Below, in pieces: positions 1 through 11,961 of a stretch of DNA of 64,000 bases. The notes beneath the pieces were generated by a model that made no database searches, had not been told where the DNA came from, and was given only the letters and a program-made list of their open reading frames with translations. The stretch lies in the NCBI GenBank assembly GCA_036429605.1, contig CM071591.1:3658001-3722000 (forward strand), in the 5' to 3' direction. Position 1 is the stretch's first letter, and each line of letters opens with the position of its first letter. The stretch comes from Cladobotryum mycophilum (Eukaryota > Ascomycota > Sordariomycetes > Hypocreales > Hypocreaceae). The position numbers and the translations under genes are program-made.

Positions 1-1243
1 TTGTGGAAACGGGGCGTATCGGCATCTAGCGAGGCGAAGGTTGGTAAATCGAGGCTCTTTCGGAACTGGGACGTTCCGGCATGTAGCGAGGCGGTTTGGG
101 CAATAAGAAGAGCTGCTTCTTCCATGGTGTATTTCTTCGGTTCAGGCTTGGCTGAAACAGGTTCAAGTTTGGGTGATGGAACGGATTCAGGCTTGGGAGA
201 AACGGTCCTTGGGGTATTAGAATCTAAACCCGAAGGGCAGTACTTCCGCTGGCCTGGCGGTCCGGCAGTCAAAGGTCTTGGGGCACCAGGACCAGACGTC
301 AGGGTCGTGGGAATGGCCTCGTTGTTGGCTGGGGCAGGAGTGGGCACTCCTGGACCCATAGCAGGGACTGCTGACGGTTGATCTCTCTGAGAGCGCCTGC
401 ATATTTCACTCCAAATGTCTCCTCGACGGGGGGAGTATCGTACTGGCGCGGATGAAAGGGGGTCGGGGCACGCTTTGGAGGTTTTTGGGGGTTTTCAAAT
501 GATCCAAACGAAGGGAGCTTGGTTGAGCCATTGCTCTTAGATGTAGTGGATACTTCACTGTCAGGCTTTGACTTTCCTCCCTGAAGAAGGATATTCCGAG
601 CTCCCTCTTGATTTGGGTTTGGATAGGAAGCCAAGTTCTGAAGCGATTTGAAAGTCATGTTCTTCAGAATGTCCATCTTCAATTCTCTGCCGCCCTCGCC
701 TTCGGGATCAGCTCCAAAGTTGGCACCCTCGCGGCGATCAGCTGTCTTGGTACCATGGTTTTCATTATTTCCGTTGTTGTTACCGTTGCTATGGTTGTCG
801 CGGCCGTCCTGAGCGTGCTGTGTAAACTGAGGGAATCTGCTTCCCGTTCCAATGCCCTGCAGTCGAGGGGCCCTCAGAGGCATCTTGACCGTTTGATGAT
901 CAGGATCGTTGAATGGGCTGACAGCTCGATCATAGTTTTGCTGCAAGGGAGTATACTGCTGAAGTGTTGCATTTGTTGTTACGCGGCTGCTGCCGGGCTT
1001 CAGTGGTATGGAGGCAAGGCCCGGTTTAGGAAACGACGGCAGGTCAGGGTGAGAGTTAGTAGAGCCCCACTTCACGGAGCGTCCACGACGAGTAGGCGGT
1101 TGGAGCGGCTGGGATGCGTTGGGGTTATAGATGGTCCCGGCAGTCGTATATCTCGCCGAGGAAAGTGCAAGAGGGTTAGGAGGAGGGGGTGTGTGAGGAG
1201 AGCCGGGCCTCGCGATGCCGGGTCTTGCACGGTTCATCGTCAT
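1..1243 (-). CDS. Proline-rich protein of unknown function, 3' part off the left edge
   Basis: I do not recognise this protein. It is a low-complexity, Pro/Ser/Asn-rich chain with no signal peptide or membrane segment. It begins at the ATG at 1243-1241 (MTMNRARPG). The open frame extends a little further upstream without an ATG, so an extra 5' exon is possible. A basic patch (RRGRSVKW), an Asn/Gly-rich linker and a patch reading EETFGVKYAGAL are the most ordered-looking parts. The frame meets a stop near 299, but the reading resumes one frame away (PAMGPGVPTP, then GPGAPRPLTAGPPGQ) and stays open to base 1. The switch equals one missing base, most simply in the G-run at 364-366. A 47-nt intron (GTACGA..ATGCAG) would also restore frame but lacks a good donor. 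The product is at least about 410 residues, probably nuclear or cytosolic. That it is a real gene is fairly sure; its function is unknown. Confidence 0.6.
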
Positions 1244-3537
1244 TTCAGGGTGCAATAATGCCTCTCTATAAAACGATAATTGCCACTAAGGTAGAGGCAA
1301 GATAACCTAGGGAAACTACAAGTTAGAATATTGCAACCACAAACGAGAGATAGCGTTGTGTGTGTCTATTAGGAGCAATGGGGGCTGAAGAGGAGAGGAA
1401 AGGGCTTTCTCAGGGTAGAGGGGCGAATTTACTGTTCAAATATGGTTTAATGAGTAAACGGCTCAAACGGCCAAAGGCCCGGTGGCTTGGCAGGATTTCG
1501 AACAATGTCGTATCTTATGAAACTATCTGCAGATTCTGGGCTTGAACTGCAGTAAAAATTCCTTTCCTTGTCCTCAGGGCAGGTCAGAAGAGACACAAGG
1601 CCCGAGGCAGGAAAGTATATGAGAAAGAAGCGAACTAAGAGAGCATAGAATACTGTCTCAGAAGATGAAGCAGAAATGGGAGGAATAGATGAAGGGTGAA
1701 GCGAAAGAAAGAGGGGTGAGAGGAAAGGAGAGAAAAAGAGAAAAAGAGAGAGAGGTGAGAGGGGTGAGAAGAAGCGAGTGTGTGTGTGTGTGTTTGTGAG
1801 AGAGAGAGAGAGAGGCAGAGAGGAAGAGAGAGAGGTTTAAGACAAGTACGGGGGTTGGGGACGAGGAAGAGGGTGCCCCAGGAGCTTCCCGCCAGAAATG
1901 CATAAGAAAAGGGCCTTCCTCACCTTTGGTCCTGCAGCTTCCTGTTTGCAAGCGAGCAGGCAGGATCCTTGCCCAGAAAGTGAGAAGGAGATGGAGAAAG
2001 AGCTCCGTAACTCACCAAACGATAAACCTAAGATAGCTCCCCAGCAAAGGGGGGAAAGGCCTAAGTAAGTCAAAAACTTGAAAAGGCCCGTATTATCGAT
2101 AATAATTAAAGGAAATCGAATCCATTAAAAGTAGAACAGTAGAAATGTAAAGGGGGGAGAAATCGTATTAAAATGTTTGTTAACGGTACTCAAAAAAGGT
2201 GGGGGGAGAGTGAAAAGGAAGGAACAGGCAAAGTTGACGACGACCGACTTCTTGCGTTGCGTTTGGGGGCAGCAGGTGCCAACGCGAATACCGCAAATCA
2301 AATCTGGACCGCCTTCTTGGCGAAGTGAATCACGCCACTTCCAAGCGAGGATGGAAATTTATGCCTCGTTGGGTAACTCTAATCTCTGCTGAGTGACGAC
2401 AGATGCCCAAAATCGCGAAGGGGCGCAGGGGAGAGGGGAGGGAGTCGCGAGGCTTCAGATGGTGATGTTCGTTGATGTGGTCTCGAGGGGCCTATGGACT
2501 GGCGATGGTAGAGATTGGGTAGCCGCCTGACAGGATGAAGCAAATCAGTATGGCATTGCTCCGTGCATGTCAAACGAAAGTAGAAAATGCAGTGTCATGT
2601 GCAAACGAGAAAAAAAAGTGAAAAGCAAACGGAACTGTTTTCGTCGCCAGCTGCCCGCACTCTGGTAGCGAGCTCCAACGTTGGCACATCTACAAACCTT
2701 TGCCAACCACTGCCTACACAAGCCAATTCACTGCAACCCATTCAGACTCTGTAGACATTACCTCAGCCTCGTAAATCTGCTTCACCACCGTTCGTCAGCC
2801 ACCGAAATAAGTAGACAACCAATGCAAAGCGCATGACAATCAACAGGCTTCCATTCGCATGCCATGTAATATCATGTAGGCTATCCGCTAGAATTCCCAA
2901 ACCAACCACTCGATCTACCGACATGTCCAAATAACCCAGAGAAGCTAATATCTGGTCTCCACGCCCGTTGGTTCATTTTCACCATCCCCAACCCCTTAAC
3001 GGTCAAGGAAATCCATTTCCGCAACGCACAAGAGCCCTGACCGAAAAATTGCAAACCCTAATATACACAGTTTCCCATTTCCCATCCCAGCGTGTCAAGA
3101 GGTATGTTCGTCGCACTGTCGTCAAGAATAATAATTATCTCCTTGGTTTCATAGTCGAAAGCTTCAAAGGCCGTTGGTGATTGGATGTTACACGGTGAAA
3201 TAAGAAGAAGAAGGAAAGAAAGAAAGAAAGAAAGAAAGAAAGAAAAAAGGGGTAAGTGAAACAAGTTCGTTCCGAAAGCTCGTCTTTCGGAATATCGAAG
3301 TGGTGCGTACCGTAAATCGGTGAAACTCCAATGCAATTCAACCACAAAATGGTTGTATCTCAGAAAAGAAAGACTGTATAGAAATGTACATGGACAGAGT
3401 GTAGGAAAGAAAATGCCGTAGTGGCGAGATTGAAGGACCAAAGTCGGGTGTTTAAGACCTTATAGATGGGCCCATATTGTAATTTGTTAAGAAAGAGTGT
3501 CGAGTAGGCTCGATAGCATTGTTGTTTGGCCATGGTT
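1244..3537. other. Intergenic, simple-sequence rich
   Basis: I see no convincing gene here. It holds the presumed promoter of the leftmost gene and the 3' flank of palI. There is a long purine-rich stretch (about 1670-1850) containing (TG)n at 1778-1793 and (GA)n at 1797-1814, and a (GAAA)n microsatellite at about 3212-3246. Open frames in the region are products of these repeats. A single telobox-like AAACCCTAA lies at about 3053-3061. Confidence 0.6.
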
Positions 3538-5754
3538 TTATAATGGGCCAGTGGGATATGCACTTCCGGGGATCATTCCACCAGGCCCCCTCTGACCCGG
3601 ACCCGACCTACCTCCCGGTACCATAAAATCGGGATTATCTAGCAACATATCACGGCGTTGCTGCACGGGTCGGCGGGCTGGAGACCCATACGGCGGCTGG
3701 GGCATTGGTGGATGCGGGTTCCACTCCGGGTTGATCCCACGCTGTGAGATGGAAGTAAAGTTTGATCGTTCCGATTCTGCAGGGCTGCGGGCTCCACTAG
3801 CAGCATCTCGCATGACCTCGTAGTCGGCTTCGACAGGTGGCGATTGCTGTCGGTAGGTGTGGTTGCTGTGGTTGTTGTTTGCCTGATCAAACCGAGGATC
3901 AACGTCCTCGTAGTAGTTACCGTTGTTTACTGGGCTTACTGCTGGAGGAATTCTCGCAGCAAGTTCATGGGCCATTCCGTTCTGAGCATTTTGCGGCGAT
4001 CCTATTCGAGGGGGTTTCCTCTGTGCTCATGGCTCCATTCTACTCGTGGTGGAACATATTGCCTTTTTTCTACGTTAGCAAGTTATCACATGCAAAAAGG
4101 TAGAAAAACCTACTCATCTCGGTAATGGCTCTCTGCGGTGACATAGGGCTCTTGCTGCTCGGGCATCCTTCCCTGCTGGAGACCAACCATCCCAGCAACA
4201 TCGGTATCACTATCTCTCATCTGACCATATGGAGCTGGAGTACTCGAGGTAGTGGTGGCAGGCGTTGCGTCCATTTCTATCGCCTGGCCTATCGCATAAT
4301 TGGAATTGGCGTCTGGAAAACTGCCCGGTAACGGTGGAGGGGACTCGGCTCGCGGCAAGTCAAAGTTTGGAGTGTACGCTGTATACGTCCCATTGCCATT
4401 TGACGTGCTTCGATTCAGTGAAGGATCTGAAGCCGGGAGGGGATGGCCCCCATATGGTGCTTGTGGCCCAGGGTATGGTCGTCTATCATATGGTCCGGCC
4501 ATATTATTGTGACCCGGGGGTGGACTACGTCCTCCACCCCTCATGCCTCCGGGCCCATATATACCGCGAGCCGGAGGCCCGTAACCACCTCTTCCACCTC
4601 GTGGACCGTATCCTCCTCTCACTGGCTGGCCATAACCACCTCGCCCGCGCATATAAGGGGGGACATACCCACCATTAGGACCTCCTCTATAATTGGCAGG
4701 TGGGTCCGTGCTTCGTCGTCCTCCTCTGTTCATACGCTCGTAAGAAGGCCCTCGTGCTGCGCCATATGGATCGGGGCTTCCGTTGGCATACTGTCCATAC
4801 TGATCCTGCGAGGCGGCTCTCCTTGGGCCGCCATGCGCCACGCCAATCTCTCCAGGAGGTGGCATATCGGCAGGAACTGAATGCATCGATGGAGGCGATC
4901 GCTCTGAGTTGGTCCGTTGCGTCAGGGGAATGTGCTCATCGCTCATTTGGTCATCCTTTTTCTGGTGCTCGAATGTGGCAAAGGCGGGAAGAGTGTCGGG
5001 AGAGCCATTTGCGCCGCTGACCATGGGCACGGTAGGCTGACTAGATGTGATAAAACTAGACTTTGGTGCAAGATTACCTGCGTTGTAGTAGCTTTCGCCG
5101 TTCATTTCTGCATTTTCTTCAACCTTTCTCCTGCGAGTCTTCCTGCTAATCAATGTGCGGCGCATGGCACATGAACCCACCCCACATACAAACACCAGAA
5201 TTGTGGCAGCCAGAACGATGTAGGTGCCCCAAGCCTGATGAGGAAGGAAGAGGAGCAAGTCGACTACAAAAGCGGCAAGACAGACGATAAAGTCTATCAT
5301 GAGAAATATAAAGAAGACAAGAAGATATCTCGATGAGTGTGAGGCCGAGTGAATGTGTGTGGCAGCCGCCATGATGACCATGATGAGAGTCAAGAAAGCG
5401 GCGATTGGGTGGAGCACCAGAATCGTGGAGAGCGTGTTCCGGGTACTTGATGGGAGGTCAAAGGACTGCGAGTCTCCCGTAGATATCTTGTCTAGAAACT
5501 AATGCATCAGCTGCAAGGTCCAAAATGTTGAACCGAATTGTTGTTGTGTAGGTAGGTTATTGCTTACCGAGGTCATAGCCAAGACCAATGCTGCTGCATC
5601 CTTCCGACGTGCAATATCCAAAGACTCCAAACGTAGCATCCTTATAGCTTCCGAGAGGGATGGCCTGGATAACTGGAGTCGAGAGAACGGACAAGAGAAG
5701 TAGTATGAATGCCACCCCCAAAAATACCGAGAGTGGTGTCGCCGGTCGCAACAT
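3538..5754 (-). CDS. palI: pH-response regulator PalI/Rim9
   Basis: Membrane component of the ambient-pH (Pal/Rim) pathway. In known systems it helps the sensor PalH/Rim21 reach the plasma membrane, upstream of PacC activation. Three exons fit: 5754-5568, 5491-4114 and 4018-3538. The introns are 5492-5567 and 4019-4113, and the sum is 2046 nt (681 aa), in frame. Residues 9-31 form the first hydrophobic segment. A loop with YCTSEGC follows, then membrane segments at about 88-110, 118-146 and 150-173, ending in CAMRRTL. This is the SUR7/PalI four-segment plan. The long cytosolic tail is Gly/Pro/Arg/Tyr-rich, with repeated GGYGP-like units and a conserved-looking ARSPAESERSNFTSISQRG block near the end. 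The N-terminal MLRPATPLSVFLG and LHPIAAFLT motifs match the family as I remember it. The exact 3' splice site of intron 2 is less certain (CACAG or AGAG). Confidence 0.93.
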
Positions 5755-8700
5755 CTTGACGATCCACCAAAGGGCGCTACCTACGACGTCGACGAAGCGA
5801 CGCGGGGCAGAAGACGATTCAAATTAGAAGCGTTGTAAAAGTGAAGTTGACCGTGACTTTGAAATATTAATTTCGTTTGGGAAGAGGGGGGAGGAATGGT
5901 TCGTTCTTTGTCCTTGGAGTTGGGGAGTGGGCGGCTATTATTGTGGTCCCACGCATGGATGGTTGTTGTGTTGAATTAACAAATGAATGCCCACATCATC
6001 ATTAGCGAAACGATTGGTAGAAGCTGAGAACACCAAACACCAGAAATAACAGCAGCAAACGGCCTTGAAGCGATCGCAACGACTGCGATGGAGTCGCGAG
6101 AGCTCATGCGACGTTGGAGGAGTAGAGAGAAGGGAGAATTGAAATGGTCCTGAGGTTGGAGTTTAGAGTGGAGGACAGGAAGGTTTCAAGTTTGCTCCAG
6201 GGAGGCGGAGATGGTGAATCGTCCAAACTGCCCAGTGCCTCTCGGGGAACCTTTTGGGGGAGGACAGCGACAAATCAATCACTGAATCAATGATGAGATG
6301 GTGGGCAGTGGGCACTTGAAGCACTAAAAAGCAACATGCAGTGTGGGTGGTGGGCGGTTGCGGACGCTAAAGTAGGGGCATGTAACGCTACCACGTCCCC
6401 TGTAGTGCAGTGTGCTTTGACCAACCACAGGCTCCCGATCGCAGAAGAGCCACCCAACCTCAGTAAATGGTCACGGCTGAGACTTTGATGGAAACAGAAG
6501 ATGTCTTCTCAGCCTATCATTGGGGTAAGAGGAGAATGAAACGTTGGATCCCATGAGTTGTCGGCAGATGATTTAAAGTTTCAAAGGAATGCCGTGGTAT
6601 TTTTTAAACAGTCATGTGTCCTCTTTTTTTTTTTCCTTTGCTACTGTTCGAAAGGGATATATAGAGCGAGTCGTGGAATGGAAAACAAAAGAGACGCTCT
6701 CAACAGTCCCCCGATCAACACTGCAGGCACGTAATATGTACAGGTACCAACGCGGAGGTGAGGTACTTTTGAGGTACATGTGCTTCCTGCAAGGAATCAT
6801 TGCTTGACCTGCACTCATGCAGGTACCGCGTCAGACAAGACATTGTGAGCGGCCGGACACGGAGAACCGCCACGCTATCGAATGTTACGCATCCATGATG
6901 GTTCACTCTTACCCGGATGCAATTTATAGTATGAGGCGCTTCAATACCCATGGATGTGTTTCGAGTCGTGTCGTGTCGTCGTTGCAAAGACGGCATATTG
7001 TCCATGCTTGTTTGTAGATAACGCTTAATTTACCCGATTCAGCAGGTGAATATCTGTGCGCTGTTCGCGTTCAGCACAATTCATTGTTTTTTGTCATGTA
7101 GCAACACAACCCCTCAAGGATGATGAGCTGTCAACCACCTAATGCGAAGCCATATTCGTGCCGTTTCGGAAAAAGAATGCAATTGTTCTGTGCCTTTGAA
7201 GTTGGTTTGTTTGCAACAAGACAAGACAAGACAAGACAAGAGAATGCATGTATGCCCGAATACGATGACGGTCTGGATGAAAATATTTTCGTTTCTCTTG
7301 CCAGGATGTCCTTCAGAGCAAACAACAACCTTGCGAAATTAAACAAGAAAAACCGCAAGCATAGATGGATAATTATAATTATAATATGCGGGCTTTTGCA
7401 TCGCCCCAATCTTACCAGGGCGCACATGGTCTGAGCAGAAATGGCCCTGTGCCTGAATAATCAGCCACTGGAAGAGTGCTTATTGGCTTAACAGCTAACT
7501 GCATCCTGATGGGCTGTGAAGAAGAAGAAAACAGGTGGTTGCACTTACCGGATGGTGATATCTCAACGGTCATCTTATTAAATGGTGGCGTAACACTGCC
7601 ACTTTTACCAACATGATTATTTTCCTTCTTTTTCTTCTTCTCCTGTCATTTGTTTGTAGTTTTCTTCTTGCCCCCTTGCTTTGGTTTGTCTATCGTAATT
7701 ACATGGATTTCTTTTGGTGATGAGTTTCCTTCGCACAGTCTCGTCATGTTGGTTGGCTCTTCTGCGTTTCAATGATCTCAATGTGTTTCCCCTGGGCCAA
7801 AAGCAATGCTCACCAATGCTGTCATCGCATGCCAAATATATCTCAACACCGCTTCAAGACCCCTAATGTCATCAAATACTATGGGTGGGACTGATTGATC
7901 GGTACCTGCAGCACTCTTGCATGTGGGCTCGACTTGTGTCACATCGGGTTCAGCCCCAGCCTTTCGGGATCCAGAACATTGATCACAGACACGAGTTTGC
8001 GCACAATCACATACATGCCCAGGCCAATCATCAAGTTTCCAGAATGGAGTACTAATCACGTACTGTAAGTCAAGTCCTACTATTCCAATGTCTATTCCAA
8101 GTATTATCTAGTCGTAATTGTAAGTGGAGGCTCTTCAGCAAGACAGCATCAAGACTTGGAAGCCATTAGCGTTTCAGGATAACCAAGAGGGAAGACCATA
8201 TCACTATAAATATTTGAAAATGAAAACATGGATAAATGACTTACATGAGGACGGAATCCGTTCAAATCCCCGTATTCGTTACGTCCATCTGTTATATACG
8301 ATGATGGATCATGGATCATGCAGACTATCGTTTTTGTTTGCCTACCCTATACAATAGACATATTTCTTGCACAAACCATTGATCTCTCCACGTATTCTCA
8401 ATTCCCATAGTAATTCTATCAGGTTCCATATCTGATGTTTACATGTGGCTTTTGATGTCTATGCTCTTAATGATGAATTGTTATGCTGGCAATACGACGC
8501 ATGACTCAATTCTATACATGCTTTTGCGGAAGACACCGGAGAGAGTTCACGTCAACTTAATCAGCATCTATGACGTACACGAACCTCGGTACAAGCATTG
8601 AAGAGGATGAAAGTCCCGTCACAAAAATATTCAAGATAAGTTTTTTTGTTGTTTTGTTTTTTGTTTGTTTTTGTTTTTGTTTTGCTTCTCAAAGAATTAC

Positions 8701-8981
8701 TTTCACAATGATTCATCGAAAATAGGTTAGCATTGGTCAATCTTCGGATTAGTTCCCAAAGCGTGGATGCGACCCGGAGATCGAATCGAGTGCGACAGAA
8801 TCTCGGGGAAGGCTTATCGCACTTCGCACTCGGTCTTCAAACTCCGCCCGAGCTCTTAAACATCATCATCTAGACATACGTGTTCTTGCCCCTCCTAAAA
8901 AAACCAAAAAAAAAACCTTAGCAGTCAGCAAACTTCTCTCCAAATGCTGCTACTGCACAGTTTCAGCCTCATCGCAACTTA
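5755..8981. other. Intergenic between divergent palI and the ABC1-kinase gene
   Basis: About 3.2 kb without a supportable gene; it should contain both promoters. It includes an (ACAAG)n repeat at about 7215-7241, T-tracts at about 6624-6635, and a T/G-rich tract at about 8640-8685. A 93-codon minus-strand frame (7778-8059) has eight cysteines but no signal peptide or homology I recognise, so I do not call it. A B-box-like GTTCAAATCCC near 8250 has no matching A box or cloverleaf. Confidence 0.5.
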
Positions 8982-11030
8982 ATGTCGGGCATGTTTCGCT
9001 GCAGCGCGCTGGGCTTCGCAAGGTCAGTCCCGCGCTGTCGTGTGCCTCGGTGGAATGACGTCTTCAAAGCTCTGCTGTCGCTTCAAAGGCGGCAGATCCA
9101 GAGCTCTGGCCCCTTCCAACCCCTCCGACCGCCCTCGCCCAGCGACCTGGGTGCGCCCCGAGCTGCTAAGCAGTACACGAAAAGTAGGAAATGGGGTCGT
9201 CGCTTTGCCCTCGTATTTGCCATAGGCGGCTCGATTTACCTCGTCGATCGTCAAGTCTACGCCTCTGGCATTGGCCGGTCGCTGCGAACTTTTGGCACGG
9301 CTCTCCTCGTCGCTCTCGATTACAAGATAAACTTTCGACCGGAGCCATGGACAGGTGGTACGGTGCCGGACTTGCACATGCGCAATGCTGAGAGGCTCTT
9401 CGAGCTGCTACGGGCTAATGGTGGCTTGTACCTCAAGATTGGTCAGGCCATTGCCATGCAGAGCGCTGTCCTGCCACCCGAATTCCAAAAGATGTTTGGG
9501 CGCATGTTTGACGATGCCCCGCAGGACGAGTGGAAAGATGTGGAGGCGGTCATACGACAGGACTTTGGGAAGAGCGTCGAGGAGGTCTTTGGTGTCAGCT
9601 TTAGCGGCAAGGAGGGCAAAGGCGTCATGGAGAGGAGAGCCCGCGCCAGCGCAAGTGTTGCCCAGGTTCACTGGGCGAGACTTCCAGATGGGAGGGAAGT
9701 GGCTATCAAGATACAAAAAAGGGAAATTGCGAAACAAATCTCTTGGGACCTTTGGACTTTTAAGTGAGTTTCCCCCTGGATGATGGCCCTGGATCCCCGA
9801 GGCGCTAACGTAGCTTTGCGAAGAACTGTAACTTGGATATACTCGAAATGGTTCGACCTTCCGCTGTACACGATTGTGCCATTCATCACCGAGCGATTAG
9901 AGTTGGAGACAGATTTCATAAACGAGGCCAAGAACTCGGAGACCATGCGTGGTTTGATTAACTCGGAGAGCCGGCTCAAAGGCAGAGTCTACATACCCAT
10001 TGTGTACCCCGAGTTTACTACGAAGCGAGTTCTTGTTACCGAGTGGATAGAAGGCATTAGACTTTGGGATAAAAAGGCCATGACCTCGAGATGGCTGGGG
10101 GGATATGGAAAAGGTTCCCCTGGGGCTGGCACACCTTTGCCACCTCTGGATCTGAATTCGGTCCGTCGCGAGCTCCGCACAAAACCCTACCAGGAGAAGA
10201 TTAAGCCTGAACGCCAAGAATGGAAGGGTATTCGCGGTAGGGGCGGCTTGGGCCTTTCTACAAAGGAGGTTATGACGACCATGGTCGACCTGTTCTCGGC
10301 CCAAATCTTCAAGTGGGGAGTCGTCCACTGCGATCCACACCCGGGAAATATCTTCATCAGGAGACTTCCTAGCGGGAGGTCAGAGCTGGTGCTCATTGAC
10401 CACGGGCTTTATGTTTACATGACACCTACATTCCGCCACCAGTACGATAAGTTTTGGAAGGCTCTGATGACATTTGACAACACGACCGTGGCGGAGGTCG
10501 CAGAAGAATGGGGTATCAAGGCCGCAGAGCTATTCGCCAGCGCCACGCTCATGAGACCATATGAAGGCGGGGACATGAGGGATGAAATGATGAAAGAGCT
10601 TGAGAACCTCACTCCCGCGGAGAGACACTACGCCATGCAAGAAAAGATGAAGCAAGGTATTCGCGACATCCTCGCTGATGAGGAGAAGTGGCCCAAGGAG
10701 CTCATCTTCATCGGGCGTAACATGCGCATAGTCCAAGGTAACAATCAGTACCTAGGATCCCCCGTCAACCGCATCAAAATGATGGGTCAATGGGCTAGCC
10801 GGAGTTTATTCGAGGATCGTAACTTGCCCCTTTCTCAAAGGTTCGTGAACGCGTGGCGACATGTAATCTTCACATCTGTCCTTACAGTCACGGACATTGC
10901 CTTTTACTTCTTCAAAGTAAGACAGTGGCTGGGTCTAGGTGGTGGAATGGAGGACGAAATGGAGCAAAGGATGAAGAATATGGCGCAAGACTACGGTATA
11001 GAATTGCAACACGAGGTGTTTGAAGGTTAA
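8982..11030 (+). CDS. Mitochondrial ABC1/ADCK-family atypical kinase (Mcp2/Cqd2-like)
   Basis: Atypical protein-kinase-like protein of the ABC1/ADCK/UbiB family, which act in mitochondrial lipid and coenzyme Q homeostasis. Two exons, 8982-9763 and 9824-11030, are joined over a 60-nt intron (GTGAGT..GCGAAG, branch GCTAACG) and give 662 aa in frame. The start is followed by an Arg-rich presequence-like region (FARSVPRCRVPRW) and one membrane segment at about 75-88. Diagnostic motifs are KIGQ at 152-155, the Ala-rich replacement loop ASASVAQVH at about 222-230, the VAIKIQ lysine at 243, DPHPGN at about 431-436 and DHGLY from 453. An insertion of about 60 residues rich in Gly, Pro and Arg precedes the DPHPGN loop. 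The subfamily choice (ADCK1/Mcp2 rather than Coq8) rests on the DHGLY motif and the lack of the Coq8 AAAS-type loop, so it is tentative. Family membership is secure. Confidence 0.9.
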
Positions 11031-11385
11031 AAAAACATAGAATCATACATAAACGGGATAAGCCTTCTTAATGTCAGAAGCCATGTCTCATGGTTTATGC
11101 CATAGAGGACAGAGAAGAGGGATGAAAAACTCAACTCTCTCATTAGTATATAAACCCCCCTAAATCTCCTTCAATCCTCTCCCCATTTTACATTTCATCC
11201 TCAAGATACAACGCAACCCCCTTGCACAAAGTGTCTTTGGACTGAGTTGCGTTTATACTCTATATCTTTGAATGAACTCAACTTAGATTGTGGCTATTAC
11301 CCATTAGACCACACATTTTCAACCCCCTATCGGGTCTATCACTCCATCAACCTATCCAATCGATTTCTTCGATAACCTTACCTCG
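11031..11385. other. Short intergenic stretch and promoter of the gag-like gene
   Basis: 355 bp holding the 3' flank of the ABC1-kinase gene and the upstream region of the gag-like gene. A TATATAAA lies at 11147-11154, followed by pyrimidine-rich sequence. Confidence 0.5.
11147..11154 (+). promoter_or_regulatory. TATA-like box upstream of the gag-like gene
   Basis: TATATAAA followed by a C-rich and CT-rich leader, about 230 bp before the ATG at 11386. Position and context suit a fungal core promoter; no transcript evidence is available. Confidence 0.35.
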
Positions 11386-11961
11386 ATGTCAACGGACTCT
11401 GCGCCAGGAGGCGTGCCCCCGCAAGGCACCCGCCTGGTAAACAACTGCGACCTTTTCCTGTGCCAGGTGCACAACATGGCCATCCGCGCAGGCATTTGGG
11501 AATACGTGAACCCAAACTGGCACCTCGATCTCGATGAGCCATTACGACCCGAGATGCCTTTACACCCGGAGCTCCCACCAATTCCCTCGAGCCAGGACCC
11601 GGCCGAACACCAAGCCCACGCTTCTTATTGCACCTGGTTGGAACGACAATATGTGCTCGAAATGTACTCGTACACGTGCGAGTATCAAGTCTACCAGGAA
11701 GAAATGGAGGACTACAAGACGAAGGAACGCGCGATTCGAGATCTGTTCCTGTTTATCAGCGAGAACACCCGCAATATCATCCCGCTCATCGAACTCTGGA
11801 CAGATCACCCCCGTGAGCAGCTACGCATCCTCACGAACATGTTCGCAAGGGTGCCAAGCGCCATCCCTTTCCAGGGATATCAGCAGAGGATGCCAACTGA
11901 TGATGAGCTGGCTGAGGAGGCACAGCGCGCACGAGGCGATGAAGGCCAGGCCGATCAATAA
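11386..11961 (+). CDS. Small protein resembling a copia-type Gag N-terminus
   Basis: Single-exon 191-aa protein, acidic, without a signal peptide. The segment around residues 25-40 (IRAGIWEYVNPNWHLD) is followed by a Pro-rich stretch (PEMPLHPELPPIP) and a helix-rich Tyr/Glu part (YVLEMYSYTCEYQVYQEEM, then a region ending FLFISENTRNIIPL). This order resembles the N-terminal Gag region of fungal Ty1/copia elements, where a WEY-D/N-P motif and a proline stretch precede helices. That comparison is from memory. No zinc knuckle, protease, integrase or reverse transcriptase follows, and no LTRs flank it. The frame is clean, with a TATA-containing upstream region, so it may be a domesticated or free-standing gag-like gene rather than element debris. 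It could also be an unrelated lineage-specific protein. Confidence 0.55.
   Translation: MSTDSAPGGVPPQGTRLVNNCDLFLCQVHNMAIRAGIWEYVNPNWHLDLDEPLRPEMPLHPELPPIPSSQDPAEHQAHASYCTWLERQYVLEMYSYTCEYQVYQEEMEDYKTKERAIRDLFLFISENTRNIIPLIELWTDHPREQLRILTNMFARVPSAIPFQGYQQRMPTDDELAEEAQRARGDEGQADQ

Noticed and set aside
608..1258. 216-codon plus-strand frame with hydrophobic start
   Set aside because: Antisense shadow of the Pro-rich gene on the minus strand.
1658..2073. Minus-strand frames rich in Ser/Leu/Phe
   Set aside because: Created by GA and TG microsatellites.
4265..5174. Several plus-strand frames opposite palI
   Set aside because: Shadows of the Gly/Pro-rich PalI tail; no independent support.
7778..8059. 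93-codon minus-strand frame with eight cysteines
   Set aside because: No signal peptide, promoter or homology that I recognise; could be chance.
8240..8270. tRNA B-box-like GTTCAAATCCC
   Set aside because: No A box at the proper distance and no cloverleaf can be drawn.
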